This document shows, piece after piece, positions 11,501 to 23,500 of a stretch of DNA of 64,000 nucleotides (positions are counted from its first letter, which is position 1; each line of letters starts with the position of its first letter). The notes beneath the pieces are model-generated. The model worked only from the letters and a program-made list of their open reading frames with translations. It was not told where the DNA came from and did no database searches. The position numbers and the translations under genes were made by a program. The stretch spans positions 15,675,798 through 15,739,797 of the forward strand of contig OX393564.1 of assembly GCA_947652115.1 (NCBI GenBank), in the 5' to 3' direction. The stretch comes from Blastomussa wellsi (taxonomy: Eukaryota > Cnidaria > Anthozoa > Scleractinia > Plerogyridae).

Positions 11501-14500
11501 TGAGAAAAGACTAGGTGACCTGGGCGAGAACCTTTCCTTGCCCTCCCCTTCCCAGATTGATCCTGCAGTATTCGAGGCTTTGCCTGAAGATATTCGTAGG
11601 AGCATCGAGAAATCTTATGCCGCCAGAAATCAGAGGATTTCACTCAACAGAACAGAAAAACACGAGGTTAGCTTGGACAATTTCATATTGTCTTCTACAT
11701 AGGTTTTATTAGCGGAGCTCCGGCCACCCAAATGGCCGCTAGCGGAGCCCCATAGGCATAGAAATTGTAAGAGAACCATGAAGTTCATTTTTCATGGACG
11801 AATGGCAAGCAGCATGGTTCGCGGGCGTGTGCGCCCAACGTACGACGATGACGACAATGAAATGATTCAAATCGCGCAACATGGCGGCCATAGTCCAGAA
11901 ATAGGTCGACTTGGTTACAGTGTTTGTACCCGTTTTCACACAAATTTCCAAGACTTTTGCAGGATTCACATCGAATTTTCCAGGACTCCAAAATTCACAT
12001 TAAACCCTTTCTCTTCCAAGATCAGAATATGAATTCTCCCTAAGTCTGGCGAGTACTCTAAGTCTCGCATTTCTTATAAACTTAGTTCAGAAAAAAAATC
12101 ATTTCTTGAGTTTAACAGTTTTCCAGGACCTGTAATCTTTTCCCATGAATTTACAGTTCTGGAAAATGCCATAGTAAATTTCCAGGACCCAGCTTTCATA
12201 TTTTATATAATTTGGACATCCATGTTATGTTAATTGAGAGCTGTGAAACAAGGTATTCGGTGACTTATATCATATGACCACAGCACTCCCAGGCTCAGAT
12301 GTGGAGCTCATCGAGGACTTAATTAAGTTGCCATTTTACAGTTCTGTGCTTAGCGACCAAGCCTTTGAGAGGAAGTAAGGCTGAAGGCGATCTTGTGTTG
12401 ATACAAACCCTCTTTCTTTTGATATGTAAATCCTTAATGTTCTTATGCTAACTAGTTTCTGGTCTTCATCATGGTAAGGTCAATGCAAACTTCGCTTTCA
12501 TACAGAGGCCAGGTTACATTTCACAGAACTGTAAAATTGACTATTCACCCGAGGCGCGAAAAAATACCGTTTCAATGCGTCCTTTTCCCGGGCGGGGCAA
12601 TTTTTATTTTTATTTTATCGTGGAAATCATTTTTGGTTTCGATTTTCGATTTCTCATTTCTTTGTTTTTACTATTTTACTTTTCTTTTTTTACTAGAGTA
12701 TTTTCATAAATTATCACAAACCAGCAAAACATGTGGAGCTCCGCTTTTAGGCTTGGCTATTATATATATTACTAGAAACAAGAAACCCGCTTAAGGAATC
12801 GAACAACCTGACTGTCGTGGTGAACAAGCTTTGTTAGTAATCTGATATATCCCTGTGGCGGAGAGCCAACTCGAGAATTGTCGAGTGCTTGTGATATTTT
12901 CCGATTGGACAGTTCAGCAATCGGCGAGTCTTTGGGTTATTCTTGAGAGTTTGCAGCGGTAAAGCAGATGCAAGCTTTCAGGTATTCCTTTGTGCAAGTT
13001 AGCCTGTTACTTTGATAGAACGCGAACATTTTGTAAGGGGATTTTGACCGACAAGAGTGCTATATAACAATTATTCCATGAGCCCGCGTTGGATATGAAG
13101 TGATAAAATAACCAACGAGCGTGTAGCGCGAGTTGGTTATAATCACTTCATATCCAACAAGGGCGAATGGAATAATTGTTTTAGTAAATTCTCAAACCGG
13201 GTTTTGCCGCCGATTTTTATTTCCACAATTTTACAAAGCGTAAAATAAAAACTTGGCGCACTATTTTCCATATGACGTAAAACTCCGACTATTGGCTCAT
13301 AGTCGGAGTTTTTTAGCCAATCAAAAAGCTAGAAATGCAATAGTCGGAGCTGAGAATATACTAAAAGAGGATAATAACCTGCAAATAAATATTTAGTTTA
13401 TGAGGGTATGTGTTCTAAATACAACGACGACTTAAAAACGCTGGGCCATTTGCTATTTTTCAGGATGAAGAAGTTGAGCCTCAACGACTTCCACAAAGAA
13501 AAAATGCTAAGAACAAGCAGGGCAAAATGGCTTCAAAACATCCTCGGACATTATTTGAAGAGAACCCTTTGCCAGAAGCAGCAACTCCGAGAACTTCAGA
13601 TCTTTTGCCATCTCCATCTCAAATAGACCCAGACTTCCTAGCGGCTCTTCCTGATGACGTAAGACAGGAAATAGAGCAGGCTTACAAACAAAAGGAGTCG
13701 CACGTGACACGCGCCCATATTCAGGCTTTACCGCCTGGAGATCGTGTCTTGAATGTTCCAACTGAGAAAAGAATAGAAACGAATACATCAACGTGTCAAG
13801 TAGGCGATGCTCAGAAGAAAGAAACTACTCAGGTTATCACTCCGCCAAAACAGGTAGATTTTCCATGATACGTCATTAGTGCTACAAGAGGCTGTCACGG
13901 TACTTCCGAAACGTCTATAGACTTAAAACTCGTCAGGCGCACAAAACGATTTCGTGACTATTTTTTTGATGGCCTAATGGTTAGTGCGCTGGACTGTTGA
14001 TCGGGCGATCTGGGTTCTAGCCTCGGCCGGGGCACTGCGTTGTGTTCTTAGGAAAGACACTTACTTTCACAGCGCCTCTCTCCATCCAGGTGTAGGGTTA
14101 GTGGGTACTGGCGAAACGATGGACTAGCATCCCCTCCAGGTGGAGTAGAAATACTCTCTGTCGCTTCATGGTAAGGAAACCAGAATAAGCTCCGGCCTGA
14201 TGGGCAACTAGGCTCGTATGCAGACTTTACCTACTGAGCAATGGAATATTTCACCGCAGCACTGAAAAGATCAAGAATTGATCTTGCCTCCTTCGAACCC
14301 GCCGTTTTCGGTTCTGTAATATGACGTGAAGCTGACGCGAGAGATTTGTCCCTCCACCGCCCCATTTATTTCTCACACGGCCGTTTTCGACTGTCCAACA
14401 GCACTTGTTTAATTTCAGTCCATGTATTGTTTCCTTATTTCAGGCGCGCCTGGGAGAAGCTGTTACCCTTTCTGAAGTAAAGAAAGTTATCTGTGAATGG

Positions 14501-15227
14501 ACTGATGCTTATGAAGGTGGAAAGTTCGGGATCATCCGAGGTGTAAAAACCTGTGAAACTCACTAGACAACAAGAACTTCGAAACAATACAAAACAGAAA
14601 AACAATACCTCAAAAACAAAGACAAGTGTCACAGGTTTTTTCACCGAGGTAAACCGAAAGATCATAAGATAACAGTTTTGCATCTGAAGAAAATATTTGC
14701 GTCGAAGTAATGCTTATCACGTCCATGTCTTCTTATCTTCGTTTTGTTATATGATTATCTGAGGCACGATACGCGTTTCCTTATTCCAAGAAGTTTATTC
14801 GATAATTTTTGTTGCAGTTCCACTTGAAGAGGACGTGGAAGTGTTCAGTGACTACTTGTTACAGCTTATTGGAACGCAAAACTTGGAGCAGCTATGGAGG
14901 GTGTTGAAGTTTCTAGACAGGTGTTACTTATTACTCAGTACTGTTTGCTGTTTGTTCACACGGTCAATAGTAAACGCGGGATAGTGATCGTTATATGAGC
15001 CTGGGACGAGGAAAGCTGGGATTGCTAAGAGATTAATTTTACTCAATTTACCGAATCATTTTGTGATCTTATAGTAACAGTTTTGTTTCTTGTTCTTTAG
15101 GAGAATTGAAGGGCGTGAAGATTGGAAGAGTATCTGTTGTGCAATTTTGGCTCAAGTTCAACAAGAACTCAACCAGAAATATTGCAGCACTCTCTCTGTC
15201 AAGTCTCTAAAATTCTCGTACTTATAA
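5534..15227 (+). CDS. REV1: REV1 translesion DNA polymerase / deoxycytidyl transferase (5' end not found)
   Basis: REV1 inserts dCMP opposite abasic sites and damaged bases and scaffolds other translesion polymerases in the nucleus. Exons read from GT-AG sites and phase: 5534-5610, 5736-5788, 6353-6482, 7301-8160, 8875-9162, 9592-9771, 10062-10309, 10701-10796, 11061-11666, 13464-13853, 14444-14516, 14818-14920, 15101-15227. They join into 3231 nt (1076 codons plus stop) with no break. Visible in order: the GDYMQAKVQKL segment before the BRCT, a BRCT domain at about residues 30-110, a Ser/Thr/acidic linker, the polymerase core with MHIDMDSFF (8043-8069) and SCDEA (acidic pair at 9126-9131), then ERKSVSAEINYGIRF and GHGICDNIAR. 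Two ubiquitin-binding motifs follow (FEALPEDIRR near 11570-11600; LAALPDDVRQ near 13640-13670), then the C-terminal domain. The exon at 5534 begins in phase 0 after an AG acceptor, so at least one upstream exon with the start codon is missing, either among the repeats or outside the window. Vertebrate REV1 is about 1250 residues, so this one is somewhat shorter. Confidence 0.93.
5929..6242. mobile_element. MITE with 8-bp target duplication in REV1 intron
   Basis: The ends are CCCAGGGGGTAC (left) and GTACCCCCGG (right), continuing inward as matching arms around ATTATACATGA. The flanks carry the exact 8-bp direct repeat ACACCAAA (5921-5928 and 6243-6250). The 8-bp duplication fits hAT-type transposition. 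It holds a long G run near 5961-5980. It lies between the second and third recognised REV1 exons. Confidence 0.75.
13067..13180. mobile_element. Palindromic MITE, family P, copy 1 (REV1 intron)
   Basis: AACAATTATTCCATG begins the left arm and AATGGAATAATTGTT ends the right arm. The inner arms TTGGATATGAAGTGAT and ATCACTTCATATCCAA are exact inverses. Related copies lie at 37630-37726 and 62194-62310. Confidence 0.8.
13965..14232 (+). mobile_element. tRNA-headed SINE, family S, copy 1 (REV1 intron)
   Basis: The tRNA-like head has an A-box-like TGGCCTAATGGTTAGTGCG and a B-box-like GGTTCTAGCC. A body follows that is shared with copies at 35322 and 62846: GGGGCACTGCG, then CAGCGCCTCTCTCC, ATGGACTAGCATCCC and GAGTAGAAATACTC, ending near GCAGACTTTACC. 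Confidence 0.8.
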
Positions 15228-15253
15228 CTGGACTGTTCCTGTTCCTGTAATAC

Positions 15254-15259
15254 AATAAA
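15254..15259 (+). promoter_or_regulatory. Candidate polyadenylation signal of REV1
   Basis: AATAAA lies 27 bases after the REV1 stop codon. Position and exact match make it the likely polyadenylation signal, giving a very short 3' UTR. Confidence 0.6.
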
Positions 15260-17568
15260 ACCTCTTTTAAAAATTTGAAACTCTAATTCTGAATTTTGAA
15301 CATAGTATTCAAATACACTTCCGCTTATAACTTTTATTGGCGCTTTTATAGAAAGATAACATGCTAACCATTTTTCTAGTCTGGAAAATCAACACAACAG
15401 TTTCAAGAAACAGTTCAGGAAATTTATGGAATGCCAGAGGAATAGCAAATACACACCAAAGCAAATAACTTTCCGCTCTTCCATTGGTCTAAAAAACTTG
15501 CGTCACCTCAAATCGTAAACCAATCGGCACCCGCCCCGTGAAGTTTTCTCGCGCTTGGCGTAGCCCACAAGTATTTGCTTAGCGTTCTGATTGGTTCACT
15601 TGTTTGCCTGTATTTTGTGATTGGTTTAAGTGATTGCTATAGAATCGGGAGATTAATATTGGCTTCCAAAGACCAAGAAAACACCAAATCTCGTCCAACG
15701 AACCACTTTATTTGAAGCTCTCGTGTACAGCGTATGATACATTCCCAGTCCACCCGCCAGCAGGCAGTACACCGCCCTTGAGTGTTATACCGCTGACTAC
15801 CACGCTACGAAAATCACTGTCATTGACCCCTTCCTACATATATTATCACACGAATTGTCCTTGCTACACAAGCTACAAATCCAAATAGATTTAACAGGTC
15901 ACAAAGGTTGTCTGGTTAGACGAGAAGGACCATTGAGTGGTCTGTAAGTGCAGTTAAGATTTAGACGATAGTTGTCTTCAAAACCCGATTCAGAATTTTA
16001 AAACTGTAGTAACTTGCCGTTATTCCAAAGTGCTTAGTTTGAAGCGAAACTGTGCGACGTAGATAAGAGAAATAACACAGTTACGTTCTTTTAGAACATT
16101 ACAGCAAATATTGAAATAATTGACCATAACTATTTAGACACTGGCAATTAAAATGTGGAATCCCCCCACTCTCTAATAACTATGCAATGTTGCCTTACCA
16201 ACACAATGCCTCAAAACATAGTAATAAATAATTTTAAAATATATTTTTCTTGGAAAAAAGGAAAAGCAAAACCAAATTTCCCAATGGCTTTGCGAGCTCT
16301 ACTATGGTGGGTGAGCTGTAAAATTAATTTCTCTTATAATAAAATAAATGACCCCAAATAAATGACGTTAAAGAAACTAACATCAATTAACTGAAGACAC
16401 ACGGGAAAGGCAACGCTAGTACATCGATTCTGTTAAACAAAGTCAAGCACCTCTTGCTCGGCGATCCCGTTACGTTATGTCACGCAATTCTTGGCAATTC
16501 TTTCCAATCTTCCAGCAAACCAGTTTATACGTAACAAAATCACGGAAGGTAGCCTACCCATTTAATTTCCTTACGATATCTTCCTTTATTGTCGGGCCGA
16601 TGACTTCAGGTTAATTTTGATTAATTGATTAAATAATTGTTACCATTAAAAACGAATCCCCTCAAAGGCGGTTAACAATAATTGCATTGTTAAAACAAAT
16701 TATATATTATGACCTCTAAATAAATCAATAACTCAAGTTAATAATGAGATATACATTTCCATAAGGTTTCTTTTGATAATAACATCTGCTAATCTAGGAA
16801 TTTGTATATAGGTTTTTCACTATAATACATGAAATCGTGAATGTGAGTTTTTGAATACTTTTTGTCATCATCGGTTATTTTTGACATCCGTGGTGGGTTT
16901 ATACATTGAATAAATTATATCACGCCAGAAGGTGAAAAATGGAAAAAAGGAAAACAGTGGTATAATGAAAATAACTTTACAGTGAAAAATGAACGAATCA
17001 TCAATAGCAAGAAAGCCTGACGAATTCAATTTGCAAAATTTCATAAGTGTACTTGTGTGAAAAATACCTTTCAAACGGCACCACTTCCACAATTACTCCT
17101 TTCTCAGAAAATTTGAGTTGAACATTGTTTTGAATCCAACAACGCTCTTACTTCTTGGATCATTTGATCTACCTTTCAAAGCTACGCTATCACTATTTTA
17201 TACCGAATACCACATAAATAAAACGTTATATGGTGCGGCTTTTACCTTGAAACTTTATCTATTTGCTATTGTAACACACAAATTAAGGAAGCATAAAGGA
17301 TATTGCAAGATATGAAAATAAGAAAGGAAGTCGTTTGACAAAACCAAACGAACGCTTTGATCAGGAATTAGTATCGCATATCGACAAAGCAGAAAATAGG
17401 CAAAACAAAAACAAAGCAAATCTCGCGTCATGCAACACTGCCATAACGTGACAGATCATACAACATGGTGTCACGCAATTTTGGCCCAAGCGTGACAAGA
17501 CCACGCAATTTTGAGCTTTCAGATCTTGCAAAATCCTTTGTATAATAATTTACACAAACACCAGCAAG
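15260..17568. other. Intergenic gap between the convergent ends of REV1 and ANO7-like copy A
   Basis: No gene was recognised. Positions 15480-15640 hold several CCAAT/ATTGG boxes with a CpG-richer stretch (CTCGCGCTTGGCG), which could be a promoter-like fragment or part of a repeat. The rest is AT-rich. No clear polyadenylation signal for copy A was settled on. Confidence 0.5.
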
Positions 17569-20500
17569 TTAGGGTATATAATCGTCTTCTAAATCGTCGG
17601 CACTTTCTCCGTCGCTCTTTCCTCCCATTAGGTTGTGATGGTCCGAGAGCGCTTGCTTGGCGAGATAGGCTTCACGCTTGATCTTGATCTCAAGGGATTG
17701 TGGGACATCAGGCACCAACAGGTCGATCAAACGAGAAATAAAGAAGACGAAATGCTGGACATAACAAAACACAGATTAGTTAACAAAACACTTGAAGGTG
17801 GTTTATCAACCATCAAGGCTAAATAAACTTTATTCACTATCTAACTATCTAATGCACCCATATTACAATCATTGTTAAGCCAGAAGGAGAGGGGGCATTG
17901 CATGAGGGGAACTTAGTTAGCGATTATATGCCCGTAGTATACCCTGGCTACAATAGGATTTGTAGTGAGGACTTCTCAAACTTTCAATTTAATTAGTTCA
18001 GTAGACTCGGAGCGACGAAAGTTCTCAAGAAATACTGAAAGCAATTCTTGAGAACCCTGGGTCTCCGAGGATGCGTTTTCTACGACAATAAAATGCAGGT
18101 AGTTTTTGTCTAAGAGGGGTACGTGAATGCATTAGAAAAATCTTATTTTGCTGATGAATCATTGTAGTTTCATAGAAGTTTGAAGAAAAGGTAGCCTTTG
18201 AGCCCATAACGTGTCATGACTCAGGGTAGTGTTTTAAATTCTGATTTCGCACACGACGAAGAAAATAAAAGCTCAAGGAAACCGTTTGTTGGGGTAAATG
18301 ATTGCGAGTCTTACCTCAAACATGATGACAAATCCAAGCCGAAGAGCTAACAGATGCCAATAAAAAGCAGTGAAATGACCTTCACGATCTCTGAATTCAG
18401 GGTACCTAACAAAAAGGAGAAATAGTTATTATATTTTAACCTTGAACACCCTCATAAAGATTTAGGGATAAATAGTCACAGCCAAACAAATGAAAACTTA
18501 ACAAATTGAGAGCAGTTTTTCCGGCATCGTATGTCCTGTAACGTTTAATGAATTTCGTCATCACATTTTCAAAGTAGCTGTAGATCAAGTACGGCTGAAT
18601 GACTGAACAAGACGCTTTTCGAAGGACTGTTCACTTTAAATGTCACGTTATATGTCCGCGGACAACAAGCTTGTGATAATTTTTAACTCCTTAAAGCCGT
18701 GGCAAGCGCGGAGCATATAGTCCCCTGTTGGCCCCTGTGGACAACACTTTGTATCCAAAACACGAAAACTGTTTTTTTTTTCATAGCCTGTTCCAGGCTG
18801 TCAGATGGTGGGGCACGCGAAGAAAAAGATGCGAGAGAAGCGAAGAGGTGGGGTGAAGATGCGAGAGCCTGTAAGCATTGTTTTAAAATCCTCATGTCGA
18901 TATACCAGGTCCCGGTATACCCTCTGATTCGTTGATTTTGCCAGTTTACATCAACAGCTCTCATTATCAGCTTCCCAAGTCAAACTCAAAAATATTATCA
19001 AGAGTCACGAATGATTTTAGATGCTTTGCAGTCAGGCGAAAGGCTGATGTCGCTTTGCTCTGACGATGCCCTCGCTGGTATGGGCAATAATTTTCTTGAA
19101 AGTTCTGACCTCGTACAAGTCAGCCTGCTGACATCCGAATGGTTTTCGTGTCGAACTAGTGACTAGTAAATACGAAATCTAAAATTATCGACATTTGAAC
19201 ACTGATATTTTGACAAGTTGGGGTTTCCTTTTTCAAGTGGGCGGCATGAGGATTTTAAAACAATGTTTACAGGCTCTCGCGTCTTCACACCACCTCTTCA
19301 CTCTTCCGCCCGCTTCGCTCGCGTATCTTTTCGTCGCGTGCTCCACTATCTGAGAGCCTGGAACAGGCTACTTTGGTCCGCAACAAATTTTTCCAAGTTT
19401 ACGCAGCATGGAAACAAAAAATTTCTTCAGTCAACCAAGAAACATCATGACAGACAAAGAGTCCTCGTTTGCAATGGCTCTTACTGTCATTTAAAGTTCA
19501 TTTTTGGTACAAATTTATTAATTACAGAATAAATATGGTCTTTCTATTCAATAAATTCTATGAATAGCGGACTGACCTGCATGGCACAGCCGTTGTGTTA
19601 GGCGGTGACCAAGCCAATGAGAAATTTAGGTATCCTTGAAGGGAATTGTCTTCTGATATAGCAAAGCGGTACAGGAGTTTCGGCAGGAACGTCGACGTAA
19701 AGGCGATAAGAAAGGCCTTGAAATAAAGGAGAAGTGTATGAATAAGTACAAAGCTTCGATTAAAATCCCGTGAAAAGTTTTAGCCAGTCGGAGATCAAAG
19801 ATGCCGGATTTTTGGCTAATCAGCTTCAAAAACAAAATCAATGGATTTTCACCACTATTTCAAACTTTGTTTGGCTTCTACTTACGTTGCTGATGACTGC
19901 TATTTTGGCGACGCTATCCAGGATATCAAACCAGATTCCAATGTCTTGGGCTCGGTCGGCAATCGGTCGTCTCACTTCACACACGAACTTGTCCGAGTCA
20001 ATTCGGATCTCGAAGATGTTGTTAGCGAGGGCGAAGAACGGAGCCAAAGGAAATGCAGCCACGAAGATTGTGATGAAACCGAACTGCAGAACTTTTGGAG
20101 TAAAAAATAACAGAAATTAACAGGAATTATAGGATCATCGAAAGGCACAAGTGAGTGATATTATCTCGCTTCCTGTATTCACTTTCCTCCAGTCTGCCTA
20201 TCTGTCTGTCTGTCTGTCTGCCTGTCTGTCTGTCTGTCTGTCTGTCTGTCTGCCTGCCTGCCTGCCTGTCTGACTGTCTGTCTGTCTGTCTGTCTGTGCG
20301 CCTAACTTTCTGTCTTTCTTTTCTCGACACTTACTCATCTCCAAGTATTCTTGGAAGAGCCCTTCATTTTCCACCAGTTCATAATCAGCCTCCCAGCGTG
20401 GTTTACTTTCTTCTTTGGATGTGCCACGCTTCTTTCTCTTGATCCATTGTTTCAGCATGCTACAATGTAAACATGCACGGAAGTGAGTGCGCCATAACAT

Positions 20501-23500
20501 CCGTTTATAAGCAACAGCGCAAGCGTCCGCGTCTCGCGTTTCTAAAATTTCTTTCGTGTTCTCAAGTTCCAATTGTCTTTTATCACATTATCGTCAAAGG
20601 CTTTGGCTTTCTTTTATTGTCGTCTCCAAATATTTGCGGCGAACAACGGGTCTCTGTAAAATGCAGGCCGGAGGGCGGATTGAAAAATGCGGATGATAAA
20701 ATGCGGATGACAAAGTGCGGATGGATAACAATACTGAAATAAAATAAATACTAAAATGGGGATAAATGGAAACCAATTTTCATTGTTATCCATCCGCATT
20801 TTGTCATCCGCATTTTATCATCCGCATTTTTCCATCCGCCATCCGCCGCCATCTGGCCTGTATTTTACGGAGACCCGCGAACAACAGAAATTGAAACCTC
20901 AATTGACACATTTTAATCAGAATCTCGTCCCCAGGGCCGTTAGCGCTTCTTAGCCGGCGGCGCCCGAGCTCTGGGTGCGAAAGGAACTCTGTGGTACAAA
21001 GGGCACTTCAATTAAATCAACTGTTTAAAAATCCTTTTGTTCTCAGAGGGTTTAAAATGGTTGTTTTGATGGGCTATTCTTAAAACTCCATGAATTAATA
21101 ACTACTTTAGCCAATTAAAACAGGCGTACCCAGAACCGATTTCAGGTTCTGAAAACCAAGGGAGACGGTTGGGTCTGGGGACGAAAATGTTTTAATCCTG
21201 AATTAGCATTAATCCACTATTGAAAAACAGCCCCTTGATCCCGTTTCTATTGAAGAGTGTACGAGTTAAGTATGTTATAGTATTATACTTTCAAAGCATG
21301 TTACGAGTTTTCTTCCCATGTTCCATAATACATGCCTCTGACCAGTGACAGCGTGCACAGAATTGCCCTTCGAGTATTCAACTTGATATCTTACGAGTGA
21401 GAGATTGACGGAAGGTCACACGGGCGTTTCCGAACATTTTCCGAAAATTCCCGAAGGTTTTCCAAGACTTCCGAGGAGGACCCGAAGAAGTTTCGACTGT
21501 ACACCAATAAACTGAAGTGCAGTAACTGAAGGGGCAGCCATGGTATCAAACGTGAAGTCATTGACATCACCACACGTAAAATTATCGTAATTTCACGTGT
21601 GTTTATTATATTAGTCACCGTTTTTCTTAAAATGCCTATGAAATGAAAAAACAAGCTATTGAAAAATAAGCTTATTTGAAAGGCCTTTAAAAATGAAGAA
21701 GAATGGCATTTTCCTTTTTGTGATGTTCTCCCGTTCCAGAGATATTCAAGATTTTCGAATTATGTAAATTAGGTACTGATGATGCCATAAGTTGTGATAA
21801 TGTGGGTGTAGAAACACAAAATATAGCATATCTCTGAAAGTAATGATGCAATGAAATTGAAACTTGGCGAGCATGTTAAAGCCTAAGAAATACATCAGAT
21901 GCTGCTTTGGCAACGCATCCGGTTCAAGATCTCTAATATACAGGAATTATTATTCCTGTATTTCATCTTGAGCAAACATCGTCCACTTTCTAAAGGATAA
22001 TTATGAGAGCTAGTGCAATATAGGCATTGCGCACACTTTAAATGGGATCAATCATTTGCCGTATGCAGTCACAAACGATTAATATTTGATTTAAATAGGA
22101 AAGAGACTGGAACCAAAATTGTTGCCATAGCAACATCAAAATATACATCAAGTGGTGTATTTCTTAGAGTGCAATGTGCTTGCAAAGTTCCAATTGCATT
22201 GCATCATTAGTTGCAGAGATATGCTATATTTTGTGTTATCACACCTTGGGACATCATCAGTACCTAATTTGCATAATTCGAAAATCTTGAATATCTCTGG
22301 AATGAGAGGAGATATCACAAAAAGGAAAATGCCATTTTTCATCATTTTTAAAGGCCTTTCAAATAAGCTTATTTTTCAATAGCTCGTTTTTTCATTTCAT
22401 AGGCACTTTAAGCACTGCAGTTTATATAATAAATTCCAGTACTGTTCATTCATTACTCACGGTATAACAATCTCCTGCACGTTGTTGATGGTTTGTTTGC
22501 CGACCATAATGATAACAAGCTGCTGAGCAAGTTCCATTAGGCAGCCACTGGGTGCGCACTGAAAAACAACCAATCATGTCAGCTTAGAAAATGTCGCACA
22601 TGACCATCCCTATTCCTCGTCACACCTAGATTTGATCATTTTCTTGGAAATTTTCACAACATTTCTTGGTTGTGGGTAGCTTTTTCTCATCTTCCTTGCA
22701 CAAACAAAAGATCTGTCAACATCTGTTGTCATGAATTTCCATGGCGATACACTTAAATTCCATGACACTTTCTATTCCTGACCCTGCTACTGTGTTGATA
22801 AAACAGTAGCAAGGCACAAGGTGACTTGACAACGTGACAAGATAGAAAATGTGACATAGTTAATGCATACCGAGACTGCATTACTTGTGTCATTATTTTT
22901 GATTCTGAGATTGCTTTCATTCGGACCAGACGATTTTTGTAAAGAAACAGTCAAGTTTTCAAAGGGCCATAGGCACCTATGACCCCGTGAACTTTACTGT
23001 TTCTTTATAAAACTCGTCGGGTCCGGACCATGTTTTTGACGAGCCCGGGCCAAATTTTGCTGTCGTGTGAACGGCCTTTAAATCTTCGAACTTGAGTTGA
23101 CTAACAACTGAAATTTGCCCGTAATTTATGCCAACATTTCCGCTTCATTGAGTCTCGCGAGACAAGATTCTCATATCGAGACCCTCGTCCCGAAAGACGA
23201 GAGTCTCGTCTCGCGAGAAACGAGACGAGAGGTGTAACTTACTTTTGAGCGGTACTGTAGTTAGTGGAAGGTGCCCAAACTATGCTAATACAGTGCAGTT
23301 TGGCTTACCTCCTCCTGTCTGAGTCCAAACAGTCTGCGGTAGTGTCCAGGGTAACCAACTAACCTACAAAAATAAACCACAATGGGTGATGTCTGAGCTA
23401 ACAGGTTTTGCAACTACTGTAAATTTAAGCTGCCATCAACTCCTGGGATCGGGATCAGCAGGTAAATTGAGCTTGACTTCTCATCAAGCTGACAGTCATC

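Noticed and set aside
11667..11702. Reading through the REV1 exon end to a stop at 11700 as the true C-terminus
   Set aside because: The GT at 11667 joins in phase to 13464, where the second ubiquitin-binding motif and the C-terminal domain follow. Read-through would be at most a truncated isoform.
20127..20572. Long open frames across the CTGT repeat on both strands
   Set aside because: They arise from the period-4 repeat staying free of stops. Only the part 20335-20459 on the minus strand is a real exon, ending at a GTAAGT donor.
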